Assembly (NCBI GenBank): GCA_949317995.1
Contig: OX439041.1
Location: 48,221,269 to 48,285,268 of the forward strand
Source: Acholoe squamosa
Taxonomy: Eukaryota; Annelida; Polychaeta; Phyllodocida; Polynoidae
Length of the DNA stretch: 64,000 nt
Reading direction: 5' to 3'
Both the position numbers and the translations under genes were made by a program. The notes beneath the pieces were generated by a model. It ran no database searches. It had not been told where the DNA came from and saw nothing but the letters and a program-made list of their open reading frames with translations. Below are positions 11,161 through 25,400 of this stretch, piece by piece (positions within the stretch are counted from its first letter, which is position 1; the number at the start of each line of letters is the position of its first letter).

Positions 11161-11205
11161 ATGTATGTGGTGCACATTTGCACGGGCATTGACACATTCC
11201 TCTGT
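11161..11205. repeat. Dispersed repeat fragment, inverted partner of 1-46
   Basis: This matches the reverse complement of bases 1-46 at about 39 of 46 positions. The downstream flank (11206-11290), ending in TATTACTCACTCACTA, has the look of a decayed DNA-transposon tail. That is an impression only; the family is not recognised. Confidence 0.45.
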
Positions 11206-13886
11206 GAAATTGTGTAATGTAGTTCTCGCCATGATTATGACCTTAGCTCTCGAAATGGCGTTAAACATCTATTACTCACTCACTAAATTGAATACATAGA
11301 GAAAAATGCAGAGTTATACGATGATAATAGTGTGTAATGAGTTTCATCTATTTGCGAGGTTAGACGTCATGGTATATATCCTCTCTTTATAATTGCCCAG
11401 TAATAACTCAGGCTATCTGATAATGATATACCTGATATGGTTATGTCAGATTAACGTGGGGTGATAGTTAAATGTCAATCTACCTCGATGATACAGGGAC
11501 CTTTACCTGAACCCATTGACCTTCATTTTCACACTCCAGGTGTAGATTAGCTATCTCTATACCAGGACATTGGGTGCAAGGCCAATTAAAGTGAACTGTG
11601 TAATAATTTATTTATTTATTTATGTCAATTATCTCAAAAGAGTGAGAGATCGCTTTTCTTTAGACATGACCATGCGGTGATGTAGTTATTTTAAAGACTT
11701 AATGAATTAGGAATACATGTATGTGCTGGCTTCAAATTCAAGTTCAAATGAATAACCAAACACGTGGTATCCACCCCTGCTATTTCTATACACATATACC
11801 GGTACATTGTATATACAGATAACTACAATAGTTAGTGAGGCTGTAGTGAACACGGCTATATATAGGCCTACCTGACCCTGTATGAATGAAGCACCTGGGC
11901 GGACAATAGAGAAGTGTCCAAGGGGCTTAGTACCTATATAGGGGTAACTTACACCTGGGTTCACCGTGGTCAGTTATAACCCCGCATTAAGCTGACCATG
12001 TGGTGTTTGTTCTATATTGGTGGCTGGGACAGCTATTGTGGAAGGAAAGAGTGCAATATTGTTTATAGGAGAACAATCACAAAAAAAACTAAGCCTGCTA
12101 GGCCCACGTTCAAAATACATCCCTGGTTCCACAATAAATAAACTAATCTCAGTCAAACAGTTAAAAGCTGTGTCTGAAACCCCTATTGGTTAACACCAGG
12201 CTGTATGTTACCCTGTAATTGATCAATATAAAATGCTGAATTTCTGTCTGACAAGTACCAGTAAGTACATGGTGGAGACAAAGTAGGTCTCAGCTGGACT
12301 TGTACGTCAGGCCTTGTGGCACGTGTGTGCATTACATAAAGGCAGAGAAATTCTCTGTTCTCAGTGCAAACTGTGGTACAATGACTATGGAAGGACAGCT
12401 CAGATGTGGATTATCCTACCTTCCCCAGCTGTAATATCACACACTTGGTGTCCACCTCTGTAGTACACACACACACACACCCTGTAATTACCACTATAGG
12501 GAACCCTCCCTAGCTGTCAGCTTCTGCCACACGTATTGTCATCTTTCATTAAGGTCACCTGCCAGGTGTTAATCTAAGGTTACCACATCTGAATGTTGCA
12601 TATCCCGCACACAGGTTTTTGGATAGACCCTTGTTTGAGTGGGCTACAAGATATACATACAAGTAGATTGACCCGACTCTATAATTGATCAGTTCAAAAT
12701 ATAAAGTTGTAAAAAGCCACGATTTATGTACATAATGATGAGTGAATTATTTCCGCCTGTGTACCCACTGAGCTGACTGCACCCAGTGCTGGTGCTATGT
12801 GGGCAGTGAGTCTGACAGTGACTGGGATGGCTGAATCACAATACACACGTGGCACCCATGTGTGTAGTAATACTTCCACTGTCTTACTATACATACTCTC
12901 GCCTACATCATTATAGAAAACAGAAACTTTTATTTCTCATGGGGACTTGAAAATAGGTAGAAGAGTAAAATCAGATTTGTACAAAAGTCAAGTGACAATT
13001 TTTAAAGACACTCTTTATAACTTGTACCGCCTATCAAATCTATTTGACGTAAAATGGTAAAGATAACGGGTGTATATATGACAAATATGGTCTTTATCTA
13101 TCACTAGACTATATCTGTTATCTAGAGACAATCAGCACAAGTGGTACTCCCTATACCTTTTCTACATATCAGCACAGCACTATGTACAGAGACATCCCAC
13201 TAAGACACCCATAGGGTTGGATTTGGTATAGAATGAGGACAGAATGAATGAGAAATTGTGTGGGGTGGGGTAGCACACTTGCTTTTCAGACTGTGTCTAT
13301 GTACATTGAGTAACCTTTGACACAATATGTATAGGACTCAGTATGGAGGCCGAGTGGAGCCGCCATATTGAATTTTGCTGGTTGAGGTAAAACCCACTGA
13401 TAAGACAAACCATGATGGGTACCTTGTCCCTAGTTAACACCCACTTCCTGGGACATGCTGGTCCCATCCTATCATTGTGTGTTGCCGGAACCAGTGCCAG
13501 ACCAGCTTGTGGCCAATACATCGAAGCTGTCGCCCTGATTGAAAGGAGGCCAAGGCTGAATTTGTAAATGAGATTGGTCCAAAGTCAGGGGATAAAGCAT
13601 GAGCTGCTTTCATACACCATTGTTTTATGTGGAATACCTATGGTAATGTCATAATGCGCCTTTTAACATAAGACCTTCCCATAACAGGATCAGGTTTGAG
13701 AAATGTTAGTTATTTTTGTATTGGCACATCCTCCCCTTCCCCCAAACATATATATCAGTGGGTTTATCCTTTTGGGAGGCCAGCCATGGTTCAGTCCGTG
13801 AGTGCCCCTTATGTGCCTCCTTTATGTACCAGCGCCATTTTAACTCTGACCCTTTGGCACTGATACTCTCTAGGGGACTAATGAAG

Positions 13887-13902
13887 CCTGTAGGGGGCAC
13901 TG
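13887..13902 (+). promoter_or_regulatory. CTCF-like motif
   Basis: CCTGTAGGGGGCACTG matches the bilaterian CTCF core consensus CCASYAGRKGGCRSTR at 15 of 16 positions; the third base is T instead of A. A match this good is expected by chance only about 0.1 times in a window this size. Weaker 14/16 matches occur at 44433-44448 (+) and 49285-49300 (-), about as many as chance predicts. Binding is inferred, not shown. Confidence 0.35.
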
Positions 13903-14416
13903 GGGTCGTTTAGTGGAGACGTGTCTGACGTCACAAGGCTTAACTGGCATCCCAGTTTGAAATTTACTACTAGTGCCTGAATATTTACATACCAGGTTCA
14001 TCTACTGGTGTATAACAGGTAAACTTAGGTAGTCTTAGATGGCATTAATTACACTGTAGTAATTTAGAAAACAACACTGTGGCTTTTCACAGAGATGATA
14101 TAATTAATGATAAAAATGGCTTAAACATCTTCAATACCCAACTGGTAATAGCGTGGCATTCATATTGAGTTATTCTCATTCTAAGTGAACATTGACAACT
14201 CTGTACAACTCTTATCACTTTGACCTGCTCCCCTGCAAAAAAAAAAACAAAAAAACAACAACAAACAAACCCACATCAAACAAAAAACGGACCGATCTTA
14301 AATAAATAGTACAAATTCAGGGTGGTTATACAAGACCCCTCCCTGCTTGTGGAACGTATCTAGGCATGACTGGATTTAAAATGAGACCAGAGGGAGTGTG
14401 GGAGGGGATTTTAGTG

Positions 14417-14451
14417 TGTTGTGTGTGTGTGTGTGTGTGTGTGGGGGGGGG
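14417..14451. repeat. (GT)n microsatellite followed by poly-G
   Basis: An uninterrupted GT run passes directly into nine Gs. Simple-sequence DNA. Confidence 0.9.
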
Positions 14452-17400
14452 TATTAGGAGGGACTGCAAGGATCCATGGGAGGGGGGACTCAGTGACGCC
14501 AGAGGCACACTTTAATGCCTACAGCACGTCATAGCACAGTCAGGGACACACTAGTGTGCTGTAGATAGCCTTCTGCCCCAGATTAGACAGGCCATATAAT
14601 GTAAGATATATGGACACAGGCCATAGAATGATGTAATATACATGAGTCATACAACCCTGTTATATGCATATGGCACATGTGCGTGTATCGTAAAAACCGC
14701 ACCTAGGTACACGCTACAGCTGGACACTGTAAAAATGCTATAATATTCCACCATTTCTTGAGCTGGTCCAGGTGAGATATGCACTGATAAGTTTCTGTTG
14801 CATCTCGAGAATTCTACAATGAATAGATAGAATTGTTTCATTGGTCCAAAATCTACCACAATTGACCCGTACAAGCTGCACCTGGGGCCTGACTATTGCA
14901 TGGCTTACTGCTGTAGCATACAAAGTAAAAGTAAACTTGTGTAAGCCACACCCTGATTTTGTGTATATCATCTTACCGACAGGAGCTGGTTATAAACGGG
15001 ACTTATTTGCAGCGTGTTACAGTAAAACAACGTGGTTATGCTATATGCCTTAGCTGATGGCATAGATGTGCCATATTCAATACAATGAGCACTCCCACTC
15101 AGTCTTATTGAAATCATTTGAAAATCACTTTTCACTTTTTTTTTTGATTGATGGGGTGCATGGTTGTCACAGAGGTTTGTAATCTCTAAACCAGTGAATA
15201 GAAAGGCTTGAGATTTTGATATGGTAAATTGTCTCAATTTTAGATTAACGATATCAAATACCATCCCTGTGAACCCCTCCCTATGCGTGCTTGAAACCCG
15301 ATGAAAACAGGTCTAGATGCACTTGTAAGGCCACACTCTATGAATTATTGTGAGAAGACACTGAAGCCTTCAATAGCTGAGTCCTTTTAACTACCTTCTT
15401 GTCTCATCCTGGCACAGATATCAGTTGGGGGATAGGATGGGGTGCCAAAATGTTAGAGGAAGACGTATTCTAAGGATGCCCCACCTTGTCTGCCAGCCCA
15501 GCTGTGCCTGTTCTCTGGTTGTGGTGACAACACCCAAACACGTACAGGGTGGGACTGGTTTTATGTCATACACCTTGTAGTGTCTACACAGGTCCTGGTG
15601 TGCCAATTATATATGGGAAATCTGCTCTTATCCTAGCACGGAACACATTGTGTGGGAACCAGCAGCCCCCCCCCCCCCCCAGGATGCAAAATGACTGCCT
15701 CTATAGTACAACCAGCAACATGCTTATAGCATGTCCTGGTGCCGTTTTACATTATTTGACACACATATGAGCACTTGAGTTGCTGCTCTGATAAACTTGT
15801 AGAACATATATTTAGCAAGTATCATGGAGGCAGTTATGAAGTTATGAATGCTTACCTTGCACAACTGTAAAAGTTGTATGTTATTGCGGCCATCAGTGGG
15901 AGGTGCAATAATACAGCTTAATTAACAGCTAGAACTTCTGAAACCAACATTAGTCATGGAAATCAAATACTGGCAGATGCAGTTGATTATTTTCTGCATT
16001 CTTCCCAGAGGTTCTTCCCTTTAAACTGCATACCTTACGATGCAGATCTATGTGCTCTACTTCATGGCATGGGAGTCTCAGCAGCAGACTCGATTTGGCC
16101 TTTCTTTCTGGAGGTGCTTCCTGCTGTTTCCAATCAAGCATCATTCTCCCAATGAGAATATCTTCCCAGTGGTTATTCCGGCCTACAGTTTTATATTACT
16201 GCGCATATATATTGCCTTGGGGAATGGGCCTTTGTAGTAACTAGGGCATAGATCAGGTACGGTATAGAGGTATTCAAATGGAAGAAGAAAAGCGACAAGA
16301 TATACACCATTCCAATGAACATTTAAATAGGCCATGGGTTCATAACATATTCAGGCTTTTTTTTATATACTTTTTTTCTCAGCCAACCGAAACTATACAT
16401 ATGATATGTCAGTGTGTCACATACATGTACTTAGGGCCCAAGCGCGCATACCTTACATGGTGGACTTTCCTGAATGGCTCTGTGATTATGTCAATTTTAT
16501 ACCGAAGCTGTTCTTGTTCTTCCAAATCAAATGATACATTCTTATTCTTCCCCCATACATTCGTTAAATATCCCCCGGCATACCCCAGTCGCACAACCCC
16601 AAATGTTACGTCCACGTGGAATCAGTGAGGCACCACGCGGCCCTACCCCGCCTATGTGGCGGACCGTGGTTGGCTGAAATAGGCCACGCCCTTGTCCTCC
16701 AGCGGAGACATAGTAAACATGACCATGTGGTGCGTTTACTAGAGCAGAACTTTCTCCATCCACAGCCCCCCCCCCCCCAACACCCTACCTGTAGTTCAGT
16801 GACACGGGGAGGGGGGGGGACGCACCCAGTGTGCATCCGCCCGTATCTACCGGTGGAACATTCTACAAGATGGGTGGAGTCTGCCACCATCTGTACATAG
16901 TGGACTGTAGAAGTTTATATATCGGGTAGAGAAAAAACATGAAAGGAATTACTTGTTGTTTCATGTGTTTACTGTTCAGTAGGAAAATCACATGCCACCA
17001 ATAATACCCTGTAAGAAGTTCAGGGGAAAGCTACCTATGTCCTGTATTTGTAAGGTGGAATTCAACGTTAACTATCACAAGGATAAACTAATCAGTCTAA
17101 TGAGTGTATTTTTGATCTCCCAATTCAGTTACCTTTTTCTGTATTTGGTTTAATGGTGCTTGAAGAAAGGCCATCTAAAATTAGAGAGGGTTTACCTTAT
17201 GGCGGTGGATTATGGTGGTTTGCCTCGCCCTCACTATGAGTCCCTTTATAGGAATTGACAGAACCATGTCAGAAGTCTACGGGTCCTGTTGTTGCACTAT
17301 AAATATTTTATCATCTATAAATGGGTTAATCCCAGGGTTCCCACACCAATTTGCTAATGTACTGGTACTTACCCAGGTAGGTTAGAAGGGAGTTGGGGGA

Positions 17401-19651
17401 AACCATCTTAGGTTGGCTAGATAATGTTCGAGGATAGAGTTACCCATGATAATTAATACGCTACATGTAGCCAGAAAACCCCTTCCCGAAAGCACCGACT
17501 TATAGTGTACAACATATTGACGTCAAAAGTAGCTTTAGATTTTATGTAGCGAGAATTCAAACCTTATCCATCGCCCGAGGTCCATCAATATCTGTCATAG
17601 AAAGTGTCTCTACGTGTATGCTGGTAATCAGATACATAGCTGACAGTAGGTGTTAGCCATTCCTAACATGTTAACATCAGTTAAAGATATGCAATCAAAA
17701 TGGCCTCGCATGTATTCATTGCGTAGCTTCGACCAATCAATCAAACATTTTATTCATGCTTATTGTAACAATCATTGTCAAATATATGGTATTTACCGGT
17801 AAGTAGGTGGCAGCAACCTTTGCATTAATACTGCGTAGGAGGGAAAACAAGTTTAAAACCAGTCTAAAAAAGCTGTGCCAGCCATTTACTTTAGCTCATG
17901 GTCCCAGTCCATAAAGTAAGAACAAAAAGCTGCCCCAGTGTTGAGTTTTTCACAGAGCCCCGTGAAGACAGCGTGCACTCAGAGAGAGAAGGTCAGCCGG
18001 GAATGTGCCCAGGTTGGATCCCGCGTTCTGCAATGGGGGGTGATCCAAAGATCCTGCCCGCCCCAGCATGTTGGCAAAGGACGCTGAAGCTGACCTATAG
18101 GGCTGACCTTTGCTGTTAGGGATGACCTTCGAGCCATGGGGGAGTGCTGGGTACGGGCGCAGCTCTGGGTAAGGTATCTGTGGTATATTACAGTGTGGAG
18201 AATCTGTGAGAAGATTAATAAATGTACTACACCCATTCAGATCCTAGTTTTGAGCTATGTTTCCCTCCAGCATTCTTTGAGCTATAGACAATTAACCATT
18301 GGTTATTTAGTTATATACTAACTGTAGTTCATAACTGATCTTTACTATTTAAGAGTACTTCACTAATAGATGCAACATTGCCCAAAATATCAGTTATCAT
18401 TTGTGACCTTCAAATTACCACAGCACAAGAAGCAATTTTGAGCACCCTGAAGTAGTGCATCAACCCAGTAGCTGCCCCTGACGGGTATACAAAGAAGCAG
18501 ATGGGGTCTGGGCCGTAATCTCATCCAGGGCTGGGTAGAGACAGGAAATTAACTTGTCCGTGTCAGGGTATTGGCAGAGACCCTATACTACGTAACGTTA
18601 GTGGTATATAAGGTGTCTGGTATTGGTTCCGGGTGGCCATGACACATGCAGGTGGTGGGTAGGATCCTGCAGCCCTGACATCTTCTATCTTAATCCTAGC
18701 TACATTGATACTCCTTCTACATGTATATGACCTAAAGGCAAAGACTGTACATGTTCCCACAAGAACAGGATTTCTACAGCATTTGACATTATAATGATGG
18801 TGGACTGAATGAAATAACATTAAATAGTTTAGTACATGCATTAAACCACATGTATGCATGGCTATTTCCATACAGGAGGATGGGTTGGATATGGGGGTTG
18901 AACAAGATGAGGCTGTGTCAGTCCTAGACCTCCTGCACCTCCTGCCACCATCCACTTTGAGACAAGGTGCCAATAGCCCTCAATAACCACACTATGTACA
19001 TGGGACAGAGGGACGGGTTTTAGCATGCAGCCACTAAGAGGCCTACATGTTGTACATAGCCATGTACCACAATGTTTTCTCAGTACAAGTAGACCCAGGT
19101 TGAGTGGGTTATCAGAGATATGATTGGGACCAGGGCCTTTTACAGAAACAGCACTGCTCCTTGCAATGCTTTTCTGCCCAAATTTCAACAATTCAATTCG
19201 CCGTGATCACCACAGCCCCTGACCAGTGGTACGTGTACATTGTACTAGCGGCGTCCATGGACTCTCTTAGTCTATGTACGTTAGTGTACCTATATATTGA
19301 AGTGGTTAGCCCTCCTCACGCCTCTTGTACTTCGTTCAGCTCCATCTTCAGGCAAATGGGGATATATTTGTAACCTGCTGACCTTTTGTATGCACACTGT
19401 GTACGTGATTTGTCTATGTAGGGACTCCCTCCTCCCTAACCCCCAGTCCTCACCACTGCAGCCCCTCACCCTCTTCTCCTGGGCTGTCAGGACTACAGGC
19501 GATTGCTGATGAAAATAGCATTGGGCCAGGGTAGCAGGGGGAGAGTGGGGTCTAAAACGGGCAGTGGCCAGCCGACCCCCTACCCCCGCCCACCCAAAAT
19601 CCAATGCAGTACTCCCATGTAGCTTGGGGTAAACAGGCATGGGATTCTTTT

Positions 19652-19670
19652 GGAAATTTCCGGAAATTTC
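19652..19670. promoter_or_regulatory. 18-bp perfect palindrome containing a Rel/NF-kB-type site
   Basis: GAAATTTCCGGAAATTTC at 19653-19670 is its own reverse complement. With the preceding G, 19652-19661 reads GGAAATTTCC, a consensus Rel/NF-kB site. The centre TTCCGGAA also fits STAT or ETS sites. It lies in intron 3, and any regulatory role is inferred. Confidence 0.35.
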
Positions 19671-21710
19671 AAGGTCAGACAGGTCACTTTTGTGACTTGC
19701 ACAGATCCACTGAGTAAATATTTTAACATTAATAGGGGGGCAGGGTCTTAGATTTTTTAAGGTTAAACACTTTTTCCCAAAGAAGTTTTATCTCTTAAAA
19801 TAGTAGTTTTTGATTGATTAAGAATATTCAGAAGTTAAAGTTAAAGACCAACCAAATTCCAGCCCATGCTGAAGACCATCTAACCCTGGCAACTGTGCAG
19901 TCAACATCCAGCCCACCACTGCAAGCACACCAACTCACACATCACTCTCCTCCCGCATTCTACGTTATCCTGCTCCTAAACCACACTGTTTTGCTCAATC
20001 TTGAAGCTGTGACTCCTGCAACTGCAGATGAGCAAATCCCAGGTAAAAATACTGCATAGGAAGGGGGTAGATGGAGATGGGGGTATACTCCCAGGTACCT
20101 CCTCCCACCGCCGCCAGGAGGTAGCAGTAGCTAGAGTAGGGTGGTAGGTGCTGCAGGGGTGGGTGGGCCTGATAGCTGGGAGGATACAAGTGAGATGGGG
20201 AGTGTGAGCGGAGACCTTTCTCCGTCTCTGTTGTGGGATAACCTGAGCTTGTATTTTACTGCACCTGTAGTCGGTCAGCAGATTGTAGGTCTTTTCTATA
20301 CTGTGGACCTAAATATCATGTCCGTGTCTATATTTTGCTGTACCTAAATGAGGAACGAGAATAAAGATGGTTTTGGATAGTCATTGAGACCGGGATTGAG
20401 ACTTATATAAATACATGGGCATGGACTTTTAAGCACGAAGTTTGCATGTGAAACCATGAGTAGACGTTCATGCATGCAATGTGTATAAAAGTACTTCAAT
20501 ACTTGGGGTCCCTCTACCCGTTCTACCGCTATATGACATTGTATTGACGTAGCAGTGTGGTCTGTATAGTTATAGAGGAGTGAAGTACATGTACATAGTC
20601 ATAGGACAGGTTAGCTAACAGACATTCAATAGAAGCTGTTGTGTCATATATGGTACAACCAGACATCAAACAGATAATAGCTGAGGGAATTATTATTCAT
20701 TATCATTTTAGGATAGGAGTAACCAAAGTTTGTGTAATATGAGGGTTGTTATTATCGCTGTGTGTGACATGACCACATAACACATTAACTAATACATGTG
20801 TACAAAGTATACATAAAACTAAGGACCAATCCCATGTGGAATATTTCAGCTGCATTCCTCAAACGTTGCTGTAATACTATTAGGACCTCGAATCACTAAC
20901 CCGGTATATTTAGCACTTACAAAATACACATTGTATTTTAGCTGCCAGTGGGGGAGTACATGGTATAGCCAAGAGAATACCGTCTGACTGCCACACATAC
21001 ATTACAATAACCGTTACAGAGCATCATGTGGGCTCTAAGCCATCTCCCTCCCCAAGTATTGAACAAAGGCTAACCCAATACAACCCCCTCCCTATGTACT
21101 GTGTAATCCTGTATTACCAGACATATGACGGACATGGGCTCATAGGTGACAGCTGGTCCTGCGTACTGCAGGTATACCCCTCACATAGCCTAGTATGTTA
21201 ATAGAGGGCACTACTAAATATACCGGGTACATGTATACAGTGTATTGGTAGAGATTCACTCTGTTAGATATTTAGGTCATTGGCGTTGGTACGTAAAGTA
21301 TTAAAAGTCGAATCTTATGGTACACGTAGTAATTTGTTGGAGAATGATAGAGGAGTTAACAAAAATGACTTTCTTCATATTTTATCTCATTGGATTGACG
21401 TGATGAATGCCGTGAATCTCTGCTGCACTAACAAAGTCATTAGAGCCATACACAATTAGTACCTCCTTAGTACATGGGTGAAAAAAGAGAAAGTAAGTTT
21501 CTCAGGGTTGATAAGTGGTCATACGAAGTGATATTTAACCGGTCAATACTTCGATCACAGATAAAAAGATGAGAAATATATCCGAGAACCACACAATGAA
21601 GAATAGATCTGTGATTCAAATTGACAGCTTCAATACGTAAACGTATACTCTGAACAATGAAAGATCGCATTTATAACTAGACTGAATGGTAAAAATGATA
21701 TAATTGACGG

Positions 21711-21900
21711 TAGTAAATCAGATCAATAATACCTGTTAACCATTCAAGAGGCATAGGGACCAAGCGGGATGCACGATCAACCAATCAGATAGAACTCTCT
21801 ATTCACTTCAGAAACGTTGGGGTACATAATGTAACAACTTGTACCCATCATGCTAGTTTTTATCTCGCCAGGTAACAGATCAAGCAATAGCGGCCCCACC
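21711..21900. repeat. Dispersed repeat copy A
   Basis: This shares about 130 bp of patchy similarity with 25200-25400 in the same orientation, including CCAATCA, TATTCACT.CAGAA, GGTACAT.ATGTAACA and GTACCCATCATGCT.G. It is probably a diverged copy of an unidentified transposable element. Confidence 0.55.
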
Positions 21901-22676
21901 ATGATATAGAAACGTAACCCAGATTGTGGAGTGAAGAGAATACAGCTACAAACACACCCACCTTCAAAAGGATACAGCTGGTGCTGCTATAGGGTTATCT
22001 AGGTAGTCAAATAATCTATGTTGATAAGGCTCCTTACTCAGATAGCCACATAAATTATCGACCAAGACATTGACCATGTTTTATTGCAGCAGTTTCTGTG
22101 CTGTTCTCATACTTCACAGAACCCATTTTGCCAAGGCTTCCAGTAATGAAATAAAAGATGAAAGATAAAATTTGTAAAGACGTTTCCCGAGTTTAGGAAT
22201 TATACAATGATGTGGGTTCTCCATAATGTGTATATCTATTTCCAAGTGTAGAGAAGTAAGAAGGGGTGGTGTGTTGTTTACCGGGAGCATGCAGATAGTG
22301 AGAATGCCTGGTGTGCACTGAGCCTACTGGCACCTAGCCTTACTGCTGCAGCCTATGGGCCTTCTACCACTGGCACCTGGGGTGGTGGGATGGGGTTGGC
22401 AGACGGAGAACCTACTAGAAATAAACTATGGCTCAAAACCTTGGAGTGCAGCAAATGCTGTTACAAAATTCTTGGCGAGAAACATGCCGTGAACAACAGT
22501 CATTTGTCCCTTTTGACAAACTTATCTTCACTTCAGAATTATCATTAAAACCTGTGAAGATAGTGTATATCTGTATAGATGCTTTAAATCTAGCGATCTC
22601 TAAAAGTTGAATATGTAGATGTGGCATTCAAGATAAAATATACAGAAATGAGGTCCACGTATTGAGAACGTGACCA

Positions 22677-22811
22677 CCCACTTGGTATAAAAACGTGTTT
22701 TTTTTTGTTTTGTTTTTTAACCTTAAAAACCGTTTTTATCGGTTTCCCTGTTGGTTATTTGGTTGAAAATTGGTTTACAAAGCGTTTAAAAACGTTTCTT
22801 TGCCAAGTGGG
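22677..22811. mobile_element. 135-bp MITE-like hairpin element
   Basis: The first 24 bases match the reverse complement of the last 24 at 20 positions, beginning with a perfect 9-bp terminal CCCACTTGG ... CCAAGTGGG. Between the ends lie T-rich runs and short inverted segments (AAAACCGTTTTTATCGGTTT). There is no coding frame. Size, terminal inverted repeats and AT-richness fit a miniature inverted-repeat transposable element. No clear target-site duplication was found. Confidence 0.6.
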
Positions 22812-25035
22812 CATTTTCATCAAGCTCCACGATAATTCCACTCAGATGATTTTGGTTTGTCATGTGACCGAGAAATGAAAAGCAGACATAGTAGCTATTT
22901 AGAAAGTAGAGGGGGAAAAAAACCCAAAGAACAGAGCGTTTGTAGACGGGAAAGTGGTGGTAAAAACTGAAGTATAGAGTATATTGTAGGTGATCCAGAA
23001 AACCACATGCACATGGCGCCATTCTCACAACCTATTGAATTGTGATGATTTGGTGTATGGGAAGGGGGGGGGGGGGCTGTTGAATACATACTCTTGTGAT
23101 GGTGGAAGTCAGATGATGAAGTATATTCAGGTGTTGTGCTGGAACTGAATAGTAGCACCCCGGGGAGCGAAGCAAAATAGCTTAGAAAGTGATATACAGA
23201 AAAAACATGTTGGATAAACCATCCCATGCAGAACTAAATGTTACACTGCACTTTTTCTACGCTACTGGTACCGTCATAGAAGTCTAATCTGTTTGTAATA
23301 GTTATATGCTATGGGAGGTATTGTTTCCATATCGACATATAAATTTCCCAACCAAACATTAAAACCACCGCCTCCTAATGGATTTCCTATTAAATGACGG
23401 CAAGATTTTTACTCAGTAATGAAGAACTAGATTAAACAGTCAGACGTTTGTGCCTGAAGCAAATATCATCTACAGGCGTCTTTCCACATGGTATTTATTA
23501 TCATCTGATTGTAATAGGCATTAAGCATTGTTCGAAGCAGACAGTGTGCCTTCTTTTGAATTCAATGTACAGGTATTTCACTCTTCGTGCAAATTGAAAT
23601 GAAATGAACATTCCCAGAGATCTGTGGCATTTTGTACCTTAATATTTGCTTTGTGAACTTGTCCTAAGAGAATAGCCAATGCAGTTAGGTCTACTCGAAT
23701 GCCATATAATCCTATTTCGAGATAGGAATTAGCTGAGTATAATCTCTAATGTTGGCATTTCCATGGTAATCTCCCTTTTCATGTGACTGAGTTATCAATA
23801 CTATAGAGAGGTAGATTGAGTATAGTTATCCGTTTTATAATCCTTGCCGTCTCAATGAATTCTTAGTTTGACCTCTCCAGACTCCGTAGTACTGCTGGTC
23901 ATAGGAATGTGTCTAGTGGGTAATTATAGCTTACTCATACATTTATACCGGTATATAGAGTACCCAATCATAGTCAGGAAGTAGACAAAACCCGGTAGCC
24001 AGACTTGGTGATCCATGTCGAAGGTTACTATATTAGGGTACTGACACAAGAAGTAGGGCGGGCCTCCTAGCCATGGTCTGTTAAACACCACCTAGACTAA
24101 ACCCACAGTCATGGTGACCCCATATCCCACCTACCGATATGGCCTTAGCGTGTTCCTTAGTGGGCTGACAGGTGGGCTGGAGGTGCAAATAGTTCCCTGT
24201 TGTAGAAAAGTACAAAGTACATAATCATTGTAGTGGTGACAATGACAATGATTTTATTCTCTAAACCTCATTGAGGTACATGAGATACATAGTGAGATAC
24301 ATAGCTCCATATAATGAACTGAATAATAGCTTAAGACTAATCTCACATATCCTTTGTATTTCCTAACTACAAAACTCATGTTTTTATACAAGCTAAGGCA
24401 TGACAAAACAAAGAAAAAAAATCGGCTCTTCAAGTTACCTGCAATGCACATTGCTATCCTATATTTCAGAGCAATGTACCAAGTGGATGATACACCAGAC
24501 ATGTATGTGAGGTATATACCATATTGTTACTTCGCTAAATGATCTCTGTGGGTACCAGCAGCACCAAGGTATCAGTAAGACCAGGGGAGAGAAATAGAAA
24601 GTTTCTATCCAAAAGGTAATCAGATCCAGGAAGGGAAAATTAAGCAGTTGTTGTAGGACAAATCAAGATGATTGGGTTAAAGGTAGGACGGGGTTACACC
24701 TGCCAAGAACGTCTACATCAATGGGCCCTTCGCAGTCTGTAACCCATTGTCCGGACCCATTGTAATCAACATTTTCTTTTTCAGCGTGGATCGTGCTAGT
24801 TTCAATTTAATCCCAATACTGTAGGGCAGGTATAAAAAGGGTTCACTTGATGAGAGAATGCTTGCTGCTTGCTAAGCAGTTGTTGTGTTGTACTACAGTG
24901 CAATAGAAACCATCCAAGTCACTGGTTCTATCATAGAGAAATTAATGTTTATTCCTTGGCATTTCCTTAGCAGATAGAGGTGGATATCTGTAGAAAATTA
25001 AGAAGTTATTAGTTCCTCAACCACAGTAAAAGGAT

Positions 25036-25157
<122 letters not shown>

Positions 25158-25199
25158 GTGATAATATGATATTGCAGAAAACTAAATATGACATACTGT

Positions 25200-25400
25200 A
25201 TTAGGGAGGGGATCTATAATACAGATGACATAGTACTTGGATGCCCACTCCCGTTTGACCCGGGATATATTATTAACCAATCAAATGGTTCCCTGTATTC
25301 ACTGCAGAACTTTTTAGGTACATTATGTAACACATGGTACCCATCATGCTGGTTGTTATCAGTGCTTATCTAGCCAGGTGCCGGATTAAGCAATGTCCGT
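25200..25400. repeat. Dispersed repeat copy B
   Basis: This is the second copy of the element at 21711-21900, in the same orientation and about 3.5 kb downstream. The two copies are clearly diverged, with many substitutions and a small insertion near 25358, so the insertions are not recent. Confidence 0.55.
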
